Shown here: in pieces, positions 35,130-48,499 of the stretch
How the letters are laid out: each line of letters starts with the position of its first letter
Position numbering within the stretch: the stretch's first letter is position 1
Origin: Ophiosphaerella korrae
Lineage: Eukaryota; Ascomycota; Dothideomycetes; Pleosporales; Phaeosphaeriaceae
Length of the DNA stretch: 51,391 nt
NCBI GenBank assembly: GCA_028456385.1
Contig: JALNQF010000296.1
Span: forward strand, 1-51,391
Direction of reading: 5' to 3'
Notes under the pieces: model-generated
The model's database searches: none
What the model was told of the DNA's origin: nothing
What the model saw: only the letters and a program-made list of their open reading frames with translations
Position numbers and translations under genes: made by a program

Positions 35130-38100
35130 TAAAAAGTAAGTTAAAATTAAAAGTATAAAGTATACTTAACTTAATAAAAGAAACTATAATAGCTATATAA
35201 TAATAGATATAGTAAAATAAAATAAATATTAGTAGTTTATATAGAAATACTTACTAGTTATAAGTATAGAAAAATTATATAAAGATTAGAAAATATATAA
35301 TCTTAAAGTAATAAAGTTTATAATATTCTAATAATAAATAAAGTAATATATAGTTATAGTAAAAAGAATACTTATATAAAGAAAATAGTAATACTTTATA
35401 AAAAAAATATAATAGATTAATAAAGCTTCTATACTAAGTATACTAGTAGTATACTATATTTTAGTATTAACTAGACTAAGTATAGATAAATAGTAAGAAA
35501 GAGATAATAAGAAAATAAATCTAAATATATAGTATACTTTAAAGTATCTTAAGTATTATATTTAAATACTAATTACTATATATATAAAGAACCTAAGATA
35601 TAAAATAATATATAGTTAGTATAAAAAAAAAGATATAATTATATAAAAGTAATCTAGAGTAAATATATTAAAAGATAAGAAATTATAAGAATACTTAATA
35701 AAGAGTATATATTAATTATACTAAAAAAGAAACTATTTTAGAAATATATTTTAAAAAAAGCTTAGTATAAATATAAAGTAATAGCTTTAATAAAGTAGTA
35801 AATTTATAAAATAGCTTAAAGAAAAAAATTAAAAAGTATAATAAGCTTATATATTATAAAAAAAAGAAAATACTAAGAAATAAAAGTATAAATTATAATT
35901 AATAGTAAAGCTATAAAAAACTTTATATTATAAAATATTATAAAAAACTAAAGAATAAAGTATACTAAAAAAGTTACTATTAATAACTAAGTATAATTAA
36001 AAGAAAACTATTCTAAAAACTTATTAGGTTTAAGATAGTACCTTTTATACTTAAGCTAAAAGGGCTAAAATTTAGAAATATAGTTATAGATATAATATTA
36101 GAAATACTATAATTATAAATTACTAACTTAAAGATTAATTAGAGAATAGAAAAAATTAGCTACTTTAAGAAAAAAAATTAAAAGCTAATATAAGTATATA
36201 TAAAAGAGAATTCTATAAAGAATATAAGAAATAAAAAAAGTAGCTTATAAAACTAAAAGATTACTTTCTAGAATATTAGCTATAGAACCTAACTATAAAC
36301 TTAGAAAAAAGTAAAAATATAAAATAAAGCCTAGTCTATAGAAAAAGTAAAAAAGAATCTAAGATTAAGTATTTATTAAAAATATAAAAAAAAAAATAGA
36401 TATAAAACTTATAATCTTTAAAAGTATATATACTTATATTTAAAGATAAAAAATAAATAACTTTATATAAATTTTAAGAAAATAAATATAATTATAAATA
36501 AAAATTAGTATCTTTTACTATATATAGATAAAATACAAGATAGGCTATAAAAACTTTAAATCTTTATAAAGTTAGATATTAGAATACTTACTATTAGACT
36601 TAAATTAAAAAGGTAATAAGTAGAAAATAGTATTTTAAATATAATATAAACTATTTAAGTATTTAGTTATACTCTTTAGATTAATATTTATACTAGTAGT
36701 ATTTTATAAAAAGTTTAATAGAGTCTTAAAAGAATACTAAGATATATTTATATTAATATACTTAGATAATATCTTTTTATTTATAGAATTAAAGAAATAA
36801 TATATATAATATATTTATAAAGTACTAAAAAGATAATAAGAAAATAAATTATTTTTTAAGATATAGAAATTTAAGTTCTATATAAAACAAATAGACTTTT
36901 TTAAATTTATTATTAAACTAAGAAAAAAAAATTAACTTAAGTAAAATTAAAATAATTTAGAAATAGCTAATACTAAAAAACTTATAAAAAGTAGAGTAAT
37001 TTTATAAGCTTATAAACTTCTATAAAAAGCTAATAATAAAATAGTCTAAGCTAATAGAACTATTAATAAAACTTATAAAAAAAGATATACTATTTAAATA
37101 GACTAAAAAATATAATAAAGTATTTAAGTAATAGAAAGTATACTTATAAAAAGTAAAGTACTAAATAAAAGTATATATAGACTATAAGAATTTTATAAAA
37201 TTTTAATAAATAAAAACTTATTATAATACTATATAAAATAGTAAAAATATATATTAATATTTAGCTTTAAAATTATATATATAAAAAGTAAAAATAACTA
37301 ATTTAAAAATACTTTTAGTAAAAGACTAGATTTATAAAAAGAAGTAAATACTACTAGTATAGTTTTAGTTAAGAATAAGAAAAAATACTTAGTTCTAAAT
37401 ATACTAAGAATAGCTATAATAATTAAAAAAAAGTAATAAGCTAAGTAAATAAATTTAAATAAAAATATAAAAAGCTTATAAAAAAATAAAAAAACTTAAA
37501 ATCTAAAAAAGACTTATAAAAGCTTATAGAAGAATATATATTCTAAATAAAATATAAAGGAAATTTATATAGTAATTTAATAAACTACTAGTATATAAAT
37601 ACTAAAGTATTAATAAAATATTAAATAAATACTTAAAAGATTAATATATTTTAATAGTAAAATAAATAGTAATAGAAATACTATAAGATTATATAGAATA
37701 CTATAAAAATAAGTATAGTAGATATATATAATATAAGATACTATAACTAGTTAAAATACTAGAGTAACTCTAAAGAGTTATTATAAAAAAATTTATTATA
37801 AAGTTACTAAAGTTAAAAGACTTAATATTAAAAGTTAAGTATAATAAAATCTTAATAATAGTAATTAAACTTATAAAGTACTTATACTTTTAACTATATA
37901 ATAAAAAAAGTAAAATAGAAGTTACTATATACTAAGTTTTAAAAACTATAGTTAGCTATTCTAATATTTTAGATAAAATTATTATAGATAAAGATATAAG
38001 ATTTATATTAAAACTATAGAGAATAATTATAGTATTATTAGGAATTAAATATTAAATATTTATAGTATACTATCTATATATAAATAGATAGTTAGAATAT

Positions 38101-39402
38101 ATAAATAAAATAGTAGAATAGTACTTAAGATACTACTTTAACTATAAATAAAATAATTAAGTATAGTTACTACTTATAGTATAGCTAGTATATAATAGTA
38201 GAAAGAATATAGTAATAAAAGTATTACTCTTTTTTATAAACTATAGATTTAATCTTAATATATACTAGATACTAAGATTTAAAATATCTTAGATTCTAAG
38301 AAAAGAAAACCTTATTAATAAACTAAAAGATATATATAATTAGTTATAATAGAATATAGAATTCTTATAAGATTAAATAGTAAAGTACTATAATAAGAAA
38401 TACTAAGAAAGACTTTAATTTAAAAAGAAAGAAAAAGTATAGTTAGTATTAAAAATTATTAAAAGTAAATAATTAAGATTAAAACTAGATTATATAAAGA
38501 TAGAACTATATAAAGTAAAAAAAAAAGTTATACTAGTTATATTAAAATTAAGACTACTAGATAAGATAAAGATATACTTAATATTCTATATAGTACTACT
38601 AAAGAAAGTACTATAAGAAGTAAAACTACTAGTATATAAAGTAAATATATATAAAAAATAAAAAGACTAAAAAGTAAAGAAAATCTTATAGTACTAATTT
38701 TATAATAAAAGAAATTACTATATAGTAAAATAAATAAGTATAAATAAAAAAAGATAACTATAAAAAGATATATAGAAACTAGAAGACTTCTAAAGTTAAA
38801 ATCTTCTAAGCTATTTAGTAGTAAATAGAAAAGATTAATATTACTAATAATAGATAGAAAAGTATTAAATACACTTAATATAGTAAAAGCTAGAGTAGCT
38901 TTTACTATAGCTTTAAAGTTTAGCTTAAATTCTAAAAAAGTAAACTATTTAATAAACTTTTTATTATTTAAAGCCTTTATCTTATAAAGAAAAACTAAAT
39001 AGGTATAATTCTTTACTTATATACTTAGAATCTAGTTATATTCTTTTTTATCTTCTATAATCTATAATAATAGTTTTTCTTAAGTATAGTAAATAGCTCT
39101 CTTTATTATAAATAAGTATAAATATATAAATAAGTATTTTTAACTTATACTTTACTAGAGATATACCTAATAAATTATAAAATAAGTAAGTATTAGTATA
39201 AATATATACCTTTTAAGCTTTACTATACTTTAAAAAAAGATAAACTAATAAAAAGTTTAAAAACTTATAATATAAATAAAAAAATAGTATAATACTATAG
39301 TATAATATATAATTAGCTAATTAAAGATAATAAAAAGTAGACTTAGTAAGTATAAAGAAAGAAAATAAAGAAACTAGATTAATAACTTTAGCTTTAAAAT
39401 AG

Positions 39403-39751
39403 TATTATAAGTATAATAAGAGAAATTAAAATAAAACTACTTAGTTTTAACTTAAGTACTAATAATATATAAAGTAAGTAAAGTAATAACTTAGATATAA
39501 AATATAGAGTAATTTATAATTATATATAATAGATTAGAAAAAGTATATAGTAGTAGCTTTATATATTATTAAGATAATATTAGTAATCTAATTTCTAACT
39601 AAGAGAATTAGTATTTTTATATTATAAATATTATTCTATTATTTTATAAGTTTATTACTTAATTATAATATATACTTTTATTATTAAATTTTAGTTAACT
39701 TTACTTTTTCTTTTAAGTACTTAGTAGTTAATAACTAAGTAGCTTATTATA
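39403..39751 (+). repeat. 3' LTR of A3
   Basis: 349 bp, from TATTATAAGTATAATAAG to AGCTTATTATA, followed by target duplication TAATA (39752-39756). Confidence 0.85.
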
Positions 39752-39756
39752 TAATA

Positions 39757-39894
39757 AAAATATATAATAACTTTATAGTTTTCTAAAGTTAGTATAAATA
39801 AAACTAAAAAGTAACTTTACTACTTAATTAAACTTAGTATAAATAAAGCTATTAAGCTAGTAATAAAATAATAACTATATAGTTAGTAGTAATA
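39757..39894 (+). repeat. Right part of the LTR relic that hosts A3
   Basis: It continues 32362-32451 once A3 is removed and ends at AGTTAGTAGTAATA, a word shared with A-type LTRs. It is then broken by the next LTR. Tentative because of RIP. Confidence 0.4.
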
Positions 39895-40293
39895 TATAAT
39901 AAGCTACTTAGTTATTAACTACTAGGTGCCTAAATTAGAGGAGTTATAGTAGACTAAAAGTTAATAACTAAAGTATATATAGTAATTAAGTAATAAACTT
40001 ATAAAATAATAGAATAATTCTTATAATATTAATATATTATTACTCTTAGTTAAAGACTAGATTACTAATACTATCTTAATAATATATATTACTACTAACT
40101 ATATACTTATATTAATTAGTTAATCTATAATATAATTATATCTATAGACTCTATAGATTATAAATTATATTATATATCTTAATTATAGTTTATTTCTTAA
40201 TCTAAGTTATTACTTTACTTATTTTATACTTTATTAGTACTTAAGTTAAAGCTAATTAGTTTTATTTTAATTTCTTATATTATATCTATAATA
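39895..40293 (-). repeat. LTR related to A3, minus orientation, no internal region seen
   Basis: About 399 bp, starting TATAATAAGCTACTTAG and ending TATATCTATAATA. Similar to 20987-21394 and to the A3 LTRs. Flanking bases TAATA and CTTAG do not match, so it is either an old solo LTR or one end of a rearranged element. Confidence 0.65.
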
Positions 40294-40427
40294 CTTAGAA
40301 TAGTACTAGCTTATATACTTTACTATTATAGATAATTTTTTTAATAAAGTATAAGTTTACTTATTAGTAGTAATATAAGCTTAGTTACTACTTTTATATA
40401 CTAGTTTACTTTAGTAAAAAGTATTAG
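40294..40427. other. Short AT-rich spacer ending in the A4 target site
   Basis: 134 bp with nothing recognisable; its last five bases (ATTAG, 40423-40427) are the left target duplication of A4. Confidence 0.6.
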
Positions 40428-40868
40428 TATAATAGGCCTCTTATCGTTAACTATAGGTACCTATCTAGAGGGTTAGTAGATTAAGAGATAATAATAAAAG
40501 TTTATATTAGGATCTATAATAACTATAAATAATAGAAGATGTTTTGTAACTATCTTGTATTAGCGTTCTATAGTTAAAGGATTAAATTACTAATACTATC
40601 TTAATAATGCGTATTACTACTAACTATATACCTATACTTCTTAGCTAGCTTTATACTTTGTATTTACTAAGATTGTAAATTGTAAATTTATTACGTACAT
40701 AAATTTATACTTTATATTTACTAAGATTGTAAATTGCAAATTTATTACGTATCTCTATTATAGTTAGCTTCTTAGTTAAGTTTGTTACCCTATAAGTTAT
40801 ATGTATTGTTATTATCTATAGTAGGGCTAATTAGTTTAAATTAGCTTTCCCTTATTACTACTATAATA
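40428..40868 (-). repeat. 3' LTR of A4
   Basis: 441 bp, beginning TATAATAGGCCTC on the plus strand, followed inside by the polypurine tract (plus-strand CTATTCTCTTCTTTAGG). Confidence 0.92.
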
Positions 40869-43800
40869 CTATTCTCTTCTTTAGGCGAGTTCTTATTTCT
40901 CTATCCTAGGCCTAAAGTTATTAGTCTAGTTTTTTTATTTATCTCTAGTTCTTTATTATTCTCTATATCTTTACGTTTTAATTATAATAAACTTCTTCTT
41001 GTTACTTGTGTTACTTATAACAGGGTTAAAATATTTCCTTACTCCTATTATACTTAGCTAAAACTTACGTACCTTATATCTTTAAAAGATAGTAAATACT
41101 ATAACAAGTGTATTCTAGCTAATATTTAATACAAGTATACGCTATCTAGCGTTTCTCTTATAGAGTATAAGTGTTTAATTTCTATATAGTCTCTTCTTAC
41201 TAAGTTATATAGGGCGAGCTATTAACTAGGCTTAAGAGATACTATTATTATAGCTTATAATAGCTAAGGCTAAGTGTAAGCTAACTCTTTATAAGCTAGT
41301 AAATCTTTATTCTTATATTAAGCGTCTTTGTAAGATAAAGGCTTATAATAACACTAAATTGTCTAAATAGTCTTATACCTTAGAGGCTAAGATAGACCTT
41401 AAAGATATAGTTTAGGCTACTCTAGCTCCTATTATATTAGACGTTCCTAACACCTCTCTATCTAGTAGTAGTATCGTTAGTTTTCTTAATTTGCTACAAG
41501 GCGCTCTAGAAGGTTTTAATTTTAGAAGTCTTCTAGTTTCTTAGAGTAGTTAAGGTTATCTTCTAGTTCTTATATTTTCTCCTATAGTTATCCTTTCTTG
41601 TCTATACCTATCTATTCTACTAGGTAGTAGTTCTTACTATTATAGAACTAGTATTATAGGATTTCTTTAACTTCTTATTCTTTTTATTCTCTATATATAT
41701 CTACTTTATATACTAGTAGTTCTACGTTCTATAGTACTGTCTTAAGTAGCGCTACGTAGAAGGTTAGGTGTATCCTTATCTTATTTAGTAGTTTTAGTTT
41801 AAATATAACTAGTAAGATTTTCTTCTTAATTTTATATAGTCCTATCTTAACGTAGTCTAGTTTTAAGCTAGGCTATTTACTTTTAATATTCTTCTATACT
41901 AACTATACTTTTTCTTCCTCTCTAAATTAGGGTCCTCTTTTATATTTCTTATTATAATACTTTGCTATCTAATTGTATAGGAATTCTACGTCTTATCTTA
42001 GTTAGTTATATATATTTTTAAGTCTATTAGCGAAGTTTTTTCCTTTTAGAGACTAAGATATCTAGTTTCTTAGTATCTAGTATATATTAGGTTCAAATCT
42101 ATAGTTTATAAAAAAAGGTAATACTCTTATTATTATATTCTTTGCGCTGTTATATACTAACTATACTATAGGTAGTAGCTATACCTAGTTATTTTAGTTA
42201 TAGTTAAGGTAGTATCTTAGATACTATTCTACTATCTAATTTATTTATTCTAATTATCTATCTATCTATAGGTAATATACTATAGATATTATATACTTAA
42301 TTCCTAATTATACTATTATTATTTCCTATAGTTTTAATATAAATCTTATATCTCTATCTATAATAATTTTATCTAGTAGTCTATATTAACTAATTATAGT
42401 TTCTAGAACCTAGTATATAGTAATCTCTATCTTACTTCTTTCTTTATATAGTCTAAAGTATATATACTTTGTAAATTTATCTACTATTATTAGGATTCTA
42501 TTATATTTAACTCCTAATATTAGGTCTTTAGACTTTAGTAACTTTGTAATAAAGTCTATCGTAATAACTCCCTATAGTTGTTCTAGTACTTCTACTAGTT
42601 GTAACATTCTATATAGTACGTATCTATTATACTTATTTCTCTAATATTCTATATAGTCTCTTAGTACTTCTATTACTAGTTATCTTACTTTTAGGATATA
42701 GTAATCTTATAGTATCTTATCTAGGGTCTTATTAATCCCTTAGTATCTATATACTAGTAGTTTATAAAACTATTATATAAATTCTCTTTAGATTTTCTTT
42801 AGGATATATATTCTTCTATATACTTGTGCAAGTCCTTTATAGATTTCTAGTTTTTCTATTTCTTTAGATACTTCTTGTATTATTTTCTAAATCTATTTAT
42901 CTAGCTTACTACTTTTTCTTTTAAGTGTTACAGCTATTTTAGGTGTATTTAGGACTAAATATCCTTCTTTATTTTTAACTAAGACTATACTAGTAGCGCT
43001 TACTTCTTCTTATAAGTCTAGTCTTCTACTAAGGGCGTCTATAAACTAATTGTCTTTCCTTTTTATATATATAATTTCTATATTAAATATTAATAGGAAT
43101 TCCTACTATCTTATATAGCGTTATAACAATTCCTTATTTATTATAAATCCTATAAGATTCTTGTAGTCTATATAGACCTTTATCTAGTATCTTACTCTTT
43201 GTAAGTATACTCTCTATTATTTAAATACTTTATAGATTACTAGTATCTTCTTGTTATAGATTAAGTAGTTAAGTTCTACTATCTTTATTTTCTTAGAGAA
43301 GTATTTAACTAAGTGTTCCTTTTTAGTCTCTAGGTCTTCTTGTATTAGTACTATTCTATAGACTAAATTAGATACGTCTATTTTTACTATTACTAGTAGG
43401 TCTAGGTTATATATTCTAATAACTAGGTTTTCTATAAACTTCTTTTTAATCTTATTAAATACTTTATTATATTCCTTTATCTATTTAAATAGTGTGTCCT
43501 TTTTTATAAGTCTTGTTATTAGTTCTATATCTTTAGACTATCCTACTATTAACTTTCTATAAAAGTTAGCTAGCCTATAAAATTGTTATACTTCCTTTAG
43601 GTTTTTTAGTGTTAGCTATTCGTTAATTAATCTAATCTTTTCTAGGTTAATCTTAATTTTTCCTAGTTTAATAATAAATCTAAGGAAATCTATTTCCTTT
43701 ATATAGAATTTACATTTTCTTATTTTAAGAAATAGTTTGTTTTCTACTAGTTTCTTTAGCACTTTATATATATATTATACGTATTCTTCTTCTATTTCTA

Positions 43801-46800
43801 AGAATATAAAGATGTCGTCTAAGTATATAAATATAAATATATCTAAGCACTCTCTTAGTACTATATTAATCCTTTCTTAGAATACTACTAGTACATTTAT
43901 TAAGCTAAATAGTATAACTAAGTATTTATATAGTCTATACTATATTCTAAACGCTATTTTCTATTTATTACCTTCTTTAATTCTAATCTAATAGTAGGCG
44001 TTTTAGATATCTAGCTTTATAAAGATCTTTACTTTTTATAGTCTATCTTATATTCTATCTATTTATAGTAGTAGGTATTAGTTTTTATTTATAATTACGT
44101 TAGTTTTTCTAAAATCTATATAGAGCCTTTTATTATTTATTCCCTTTTTGTCTATAAATATAAGTCTATATACTACTAAGGATTTAGATTCTTTTATCTA
44201 TTCTTTTTTTATTACGGTCTAAATAAACGCTTGTTTAATCTTAGATTCTTCTTCTATTTTTTAGTAGACTAGGCTCTATCCTAAGTTTCTTCCTTCTTCT
44301 AGTTCTATCGCTAAGTCCTATAGTTAATATTCTAGAAGGTAGTCTTCTAGCTCTATAAGCTATTCTTCCTATTTCTTATATTCTTCTAGGAATTCTCTTT
44401 TATAAGTACTTATATTAGCTTTTAGTGTATTAGTTTTACTATAACTAATTTTTTCTATTCTCTAATTAATATATAGGTTAGTTATTTATAACTATAGTAT
44501 TTCTAATATTATATCTTGTTTGTTATTAATTATTGTTATATCTATAACTATATTTTTTATTATTATCTCTTCTAATTTAAGTGTAGAGAAAACTATCTTG
44601 AACCTAATAGGTTCTTAGAATAGTTTTCCTTTAATCGTACTTAGTTATTAAGGGTATTTCTTCGTTATATACTTTATTCCTTATATTTCTACGAACTTCT
44701 TTAATATAAAGTTCTTTGTAGCTCTACTATTAATTATTAGTTATACTTTCTTTTCTTAGTATATACTTATTTTTATAATGTGTAGGCCTCTTATACCTTC
44801 TAACTATTCTTATTTAGGCTTTTTTATAAATTATCTATCTTTTTAAAGCTATAGCTTTATCTTAAGTTTATATTCTTTATATTTTAGGTATTTGTTATAT
44901 ATATATTTATACTATAGTCCTCTTTAGACGTATTTCTTTAATAGTTTTAGGCTAGGTTTTACTACTACGTATCTATCTTCTAGGATTATCTCTTATCCTT
45001 AGATATCTTCTACTATAATTACTCTTATATAGTTGTAGCCTTTTCTTCTTATAAGCTATATACTATTATTTACTTTAGGGTTTCTATATATAACGTAATT
45101 TTTTTCTAAGTATAATATCTATAATACTTTAAAATATACTAGATATCTTAGATCTATTATTTTGTTATCTCCTTCTTAGTACTTATCTTTTCTAGGTATA
45201 TCTATTATTAAGATATAGTACACTACTAGTACTCTTAGTATATAGGCTTTGTTAATCTATTACATTTTTCTTATAAAGTACTACTACTCTCTTTATATAG
45301 GTATTCTTCCTACTATAACTATATATTACTTTATCTATTCTTAAAATAGCGTAAACTTTATTTCTTTAGGATTGCGTTCTTTTTAGTCTTTGTACGCTTC
45401 CTCTATACTTATAACTAGTAAGTATTTCTAAATAAACTTCTATTTTTTGTTACGTTTCTCTATATCTATTATTATATAGCTATTATAGCTATATATTATT
45501 AGCTAGGCGTACTCTATTTCTTTTATACTAACTTATTTCTTACTTTCTTGTAGTCCTTTAAAAGAAGCTATAGTAGTCTCTTTATCTAGTGCTAGTCTTT
45601 TAGCCTAGATTAATAGTACTAGGGGTTCTTCTCCTTCTAAGTCTTCTATTAGTAGGTCTATTACTTAGGCTATTTCTTCTAGCTAAGCTTTTATTCTTTC
45701 TTTTATTACTACTACTCTATATCTCTATTATAGGAAGTATCTTACTCTTTACTTACTAGAAAGATATATATAGTAGTTATCTTTGTAATAAAAGGTCTAA
45801 TAGAGTATTATATATTGTATTTCTTTACTCCTAGCTACTTTCTCTTAAGGTTTAGCCTATGCTTATAGTGCTTCCTTCTTTTTCTTAGTTATTTTTAACT
45901 AAGTTTCTTTCTTTAGGTTCTTATTCTTGTAGTCCTTTATAAAGTGTCCTAGTTTCCCGCATTTATAGTATACTATCTCCTTCTTCTTTTATAATTAGTA
46001 GTCTTTTATATAGTAGCTTTTCTTACTATAGTTAAAGTATATAAAGTCTTTATTCTTCTTTTTTCTTTTATCCTTATTAGTATTAAGGATTATAGGGTCT
46101 CCTTTATCTTAGTTCTAGACGTAACTCCTATATTTATTTTTCTTCTATTCTTAAAGATTATTATTAATTTATATTACCTATTACTTTAGGGCTTCTAGTG
46201 TTCGTAGTTTTTCTATATATATTATCTTGTATTAGATCTTTAAGTTAAGTCCTTATTTAAATTGTAATATTAAGGCTAACTTATTCTATTCTATATTTTA
46301 GGATAGTTACTTAAATTATAATACGTACTTTAGAATACTTTAATTCTGTATAAGCTTTTCTAGCTATTCTTTAGCTTATTAGGTAACGTCTATATCCCTA
46401 AATACTACTCTTATTTATTTAGTAAAGTATTTATAACTTTTAAAAATAGCTCTTATCTTATCCTTCTAGATTATTAGAGAATATGTTGTATAGTCTATCT
46501 AGTAGGGCTTATACTATCTTATTACGTCTTCCTTAAAGTGTAATCTAATATATATTACTTTCTTTTCTTCTATATTAAAGTATAGTGCTTGTATATCTAT
46601 CTAGAGTTAAGCTAAAGTAATAAAGGGTCTTAGTTTCTCTCTTATCCTATTAAACTTCTTAAAGATAAGTATCTTAGGCGGTTTCTTTATAGTACTTATT
46701 ACTAGGCGTTATATAATTAGCTCTATTTAATTCTACCCTTTAATAATAGCTTTAATCTATACCTTATTCTATTTTGCGTAATCCTATAGTTCTTTATTTT

Positions 46801-46948
46801 ACGTTTCTAAAGTGTTAATTACTATCTTTATATCTTCTTTATCTAAGATTAGATTGTTAATTTAGTCTTTAATTATTTCCTATATAGTGCTATTAGACTT
46901 ATAACTACTCCTAGGGGCTTTACTTATTTTAGTTAAACTTTCTACTAT
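40869..46948 (-). pseudogene. RIP-inactivated gag-pol of A4
   Basis: Minus strand from an ATA-for-ATG at 46948. The second CCHC knuckle at 45929-45970 reads with Cys and His partly retained (a TGC GGG codon pair survives). The RT motif YLDDIFIF is at 43802-43825. Integrase follows, then a chromodomain near 41520-41690 and about 215 codons more to the polypurine tract. It is the best copy from which to infer the original family, since many TG and CA remain. Stops are TAA or TAG in the pol frame. Confidence 0.85.
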
Positions 46949-47009
46949 TATATTAGCTAGACTATACGTTACTTACGCTTTACTTCTCGCAATAACTAGA
47001 TTAGTAAAG

Positions 47010-47450
47010 TGTAATAGGCCTCCTATCGTTAACTATAGGTACCTATCTAGAGAGTTAGTAGATTAAGAGATAATAATAAAAGTTTATATTAGGATCTATA
47101 ATAACTATAAATAATAGAAGATATTTTACAACCGTCTTGTATTAGCGTTCTGTAGTTAAAGGATTGAATTGCTAATACTATCTTAATAATACGTATTACT
47201 ACTAACTATATACTTATACTTCTTAGCTAGCTTTATACTTCGTGTTTACTAAGATTATAAATTACAAATTTATTACGTGCACGAATTTATGCTTTATATT
47301 TGCTAAGATCGCGAATTGTAAATTTATTACGTGTCCCTATTATAGTTAGCTTCCTAGTTAAGTTTATTACCTTATAGGTCGTATGTGTTGTTATTATCTG
47401 TAGTAGGGATAATTAGTTTAAATTAGCTTTCCCTTGTTACTACTATAACA
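47010..47450 (-). repeat. 5' LTR of A4
   Basis: 441 bp, from TGTAATAGGCCTCC to ACTACTATAACA on the plus strand, followed by target duplication ATTAG. Ends are unmutated, which defines the true LTR termini of the family. Confidence 0.93.
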
Positions 47451-47455
47451 ATTAG

Positions 47456-48086
47456 CTTAAGCTATTTACTTTTATTATACTTTAAGTATTTTTTTTAAAA
47501 GTAAGTTACTAAGTTTCTATAAGTATTAAATAGCTTATTTACTTATATATATTAATTATATTAAATTAAGTTTAGTTAAGCTTTAGTATTTTTACTATAG
47601 TATATACTACTAAAAAAGTAGTACTCTAGATTTATAAAAAATAGAGTTATTTTAATAAATATATAAGTAGTATTATTTACTTTAAACTTAGTTATATATA
47701 GCTAAGCTTCTTAGTAATCTTATATATAGTTAATATATTACTTTAAAAAGATTTCTAAAGCTTAGTTTACTTACTTATTTTAGCTATTAGTTTTTAAGTA
47801 GTAAGTAGTTAAAAGCTTTTATATAATATAATAATATTTATATAAATAATACTATAATTAGCTAATAAAAGTTATTTTTATATTTAATATAATATTTATT
47901 AAAACTTTATAAAGCTTAAAAACTAATATAAAATATTAATTAGTTTTTTAAGTTTTAGAATCTTATAAAAGAAAAAATAGTATTTATTTTATATAGTAGT
48001 AGTAAATTATTAAAATATATTTATAAACTTATCTACTATTTTTACTAGTTTATAAAGATTAAATATAATTTACTAAGATAATAGTT
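47456..48086. other. AT-rich RIP relic with nothing recognisable
   Basis: About 630 bp, nearly free of CA and TG. No LTR ends, frames or RNA genes seen. Confidence 0.6.
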
Positions 48087-48106
48087 ATAAGGGAGTTATC
48101 CCTTAT
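48087..48106. other. Perfect palindrome ATAAGGGA-gtta-TCCCTTAT
   Basis: 8-bp arms around a 4-base loop, at the point where composition changes from AT relic to sequence with more C and G. It may mark the edge of the element that follows. Confidence 0.6.
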
Positions 48107-48128
48107 ATCTCTTATTTTCGCACTAATG

Positions 48129-48277
48129 TTAGTAAGTTTACAACTTACTAATATTGCAAACTTACTAATATTACAAACTTACTAATATATTAGTAAGTTT
48201 ACAACTTACTAATATTGCAAACTTACTAATATTGCGAACTTACTAATATATTAGTAAGTTTACAACTTACTAATATT
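48129..48277. repeat. 61-bp tandem repeat made of an 11-bp palindromic motif
   Basis: Units start at 48129, 48190 and 48251; the third is partial. Each begins with the inverted repeat TTAGTAAGTT-tac-AACTTACTAA, followed by two more direct copies of ACTTACTAATAT. The motif thus occurs about ten times in both orientations. Such clusters are found as transposase-binding subterminal repeats in DNA transposons; that role here is inference. The units are few and lack unique spacers, so it is not a CRISPR array. Confidence 0.8.
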
Positions 48278-48499
48278 TAACTATCTTTCTACTTTTAGTT
48301 AGCGCTTAGTAAGCTACTAGGTATATATACCTAGTACTTACTTAGATAGCTTTATCTACTATTTACTCTTTTTAGTTAATTATTAAAACTACCTTATTAA
48401 GTTATCTTGCGTAAAGTCTACCTTATATAATAGTAGATCTCTGTAAATATTTTACTTTTATAGGCCTTTCTATAACCTAGAACTACGCTAGTAGCTTTC

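Larger units (their letters stand above)
32893..39402 (+). pseudogene. RIP-destroyed gag-pol of A3
   Basis: Gag begins near 32893 (ATA for ATG) by alignment with A1. The knuckle relic lies near 34044-34085, with tyrosine in all cysteine places. The RT motif is at 36759-36782. Integrase and chromodomain regions can be followed only by alignment with A1 and A4. The frame is interrupted by a solo LTR, a TRIM and a 78-codon deletion. Confidence 0.75.
32452..39751 (+). mobile_element. Ty3/Gypsy retrotransposon A3, most heavily RIP-mutated copy, with two later insertions
   Basis: LTRs at 32452-32830 (379 bp) and 39403-39751 (349 bp) are bounded by TAATA (32447-32451 and 39752-39756). Minus a 173-bp solo LTR and a 655-bp TRIM the element is about 6.46 kb, shorter than A1 and A4. 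One cause is a 234-bp in-frame deletion in the RNase H region at about 37118-37128. The RT motif YLDNIFLF is at 36759-36782. Every position of the second zinc knuckle that RIP can hit has been hit. Confidence 0.85.
40428..47450 (-). mobile_element. Chromovirus-type Ty3/Gypsy retrotransposon A4, complete 7023 bp, least mutated copy
   Basis: Two 441-bp LTRs (40428-40868 and 47010-47450) are bounded by ATTAG (40423-40427 and 47451-47455). It is the same subfamily as A1 and one base shorter. The 5' LTR keeps TGT...ACA ends. RT on the minus strand reads YLDDIFIF (43802-43825), keeping both aspartates. The second zinc knuckle keeps one cysteine and the histidine. Gag knuckle and RT are in one frame (715 codons apart), showing that this family uses a single gag-pol frame. 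RIP stops are still frequent, so it is inactive. Confidence 0.93.

Noticed and set aside
48129..48277. CRISPR-like array
   Set aside because: Repeats are directly adjacent, palindromic, have no unique spacers, and the DNA is eukaryotic.
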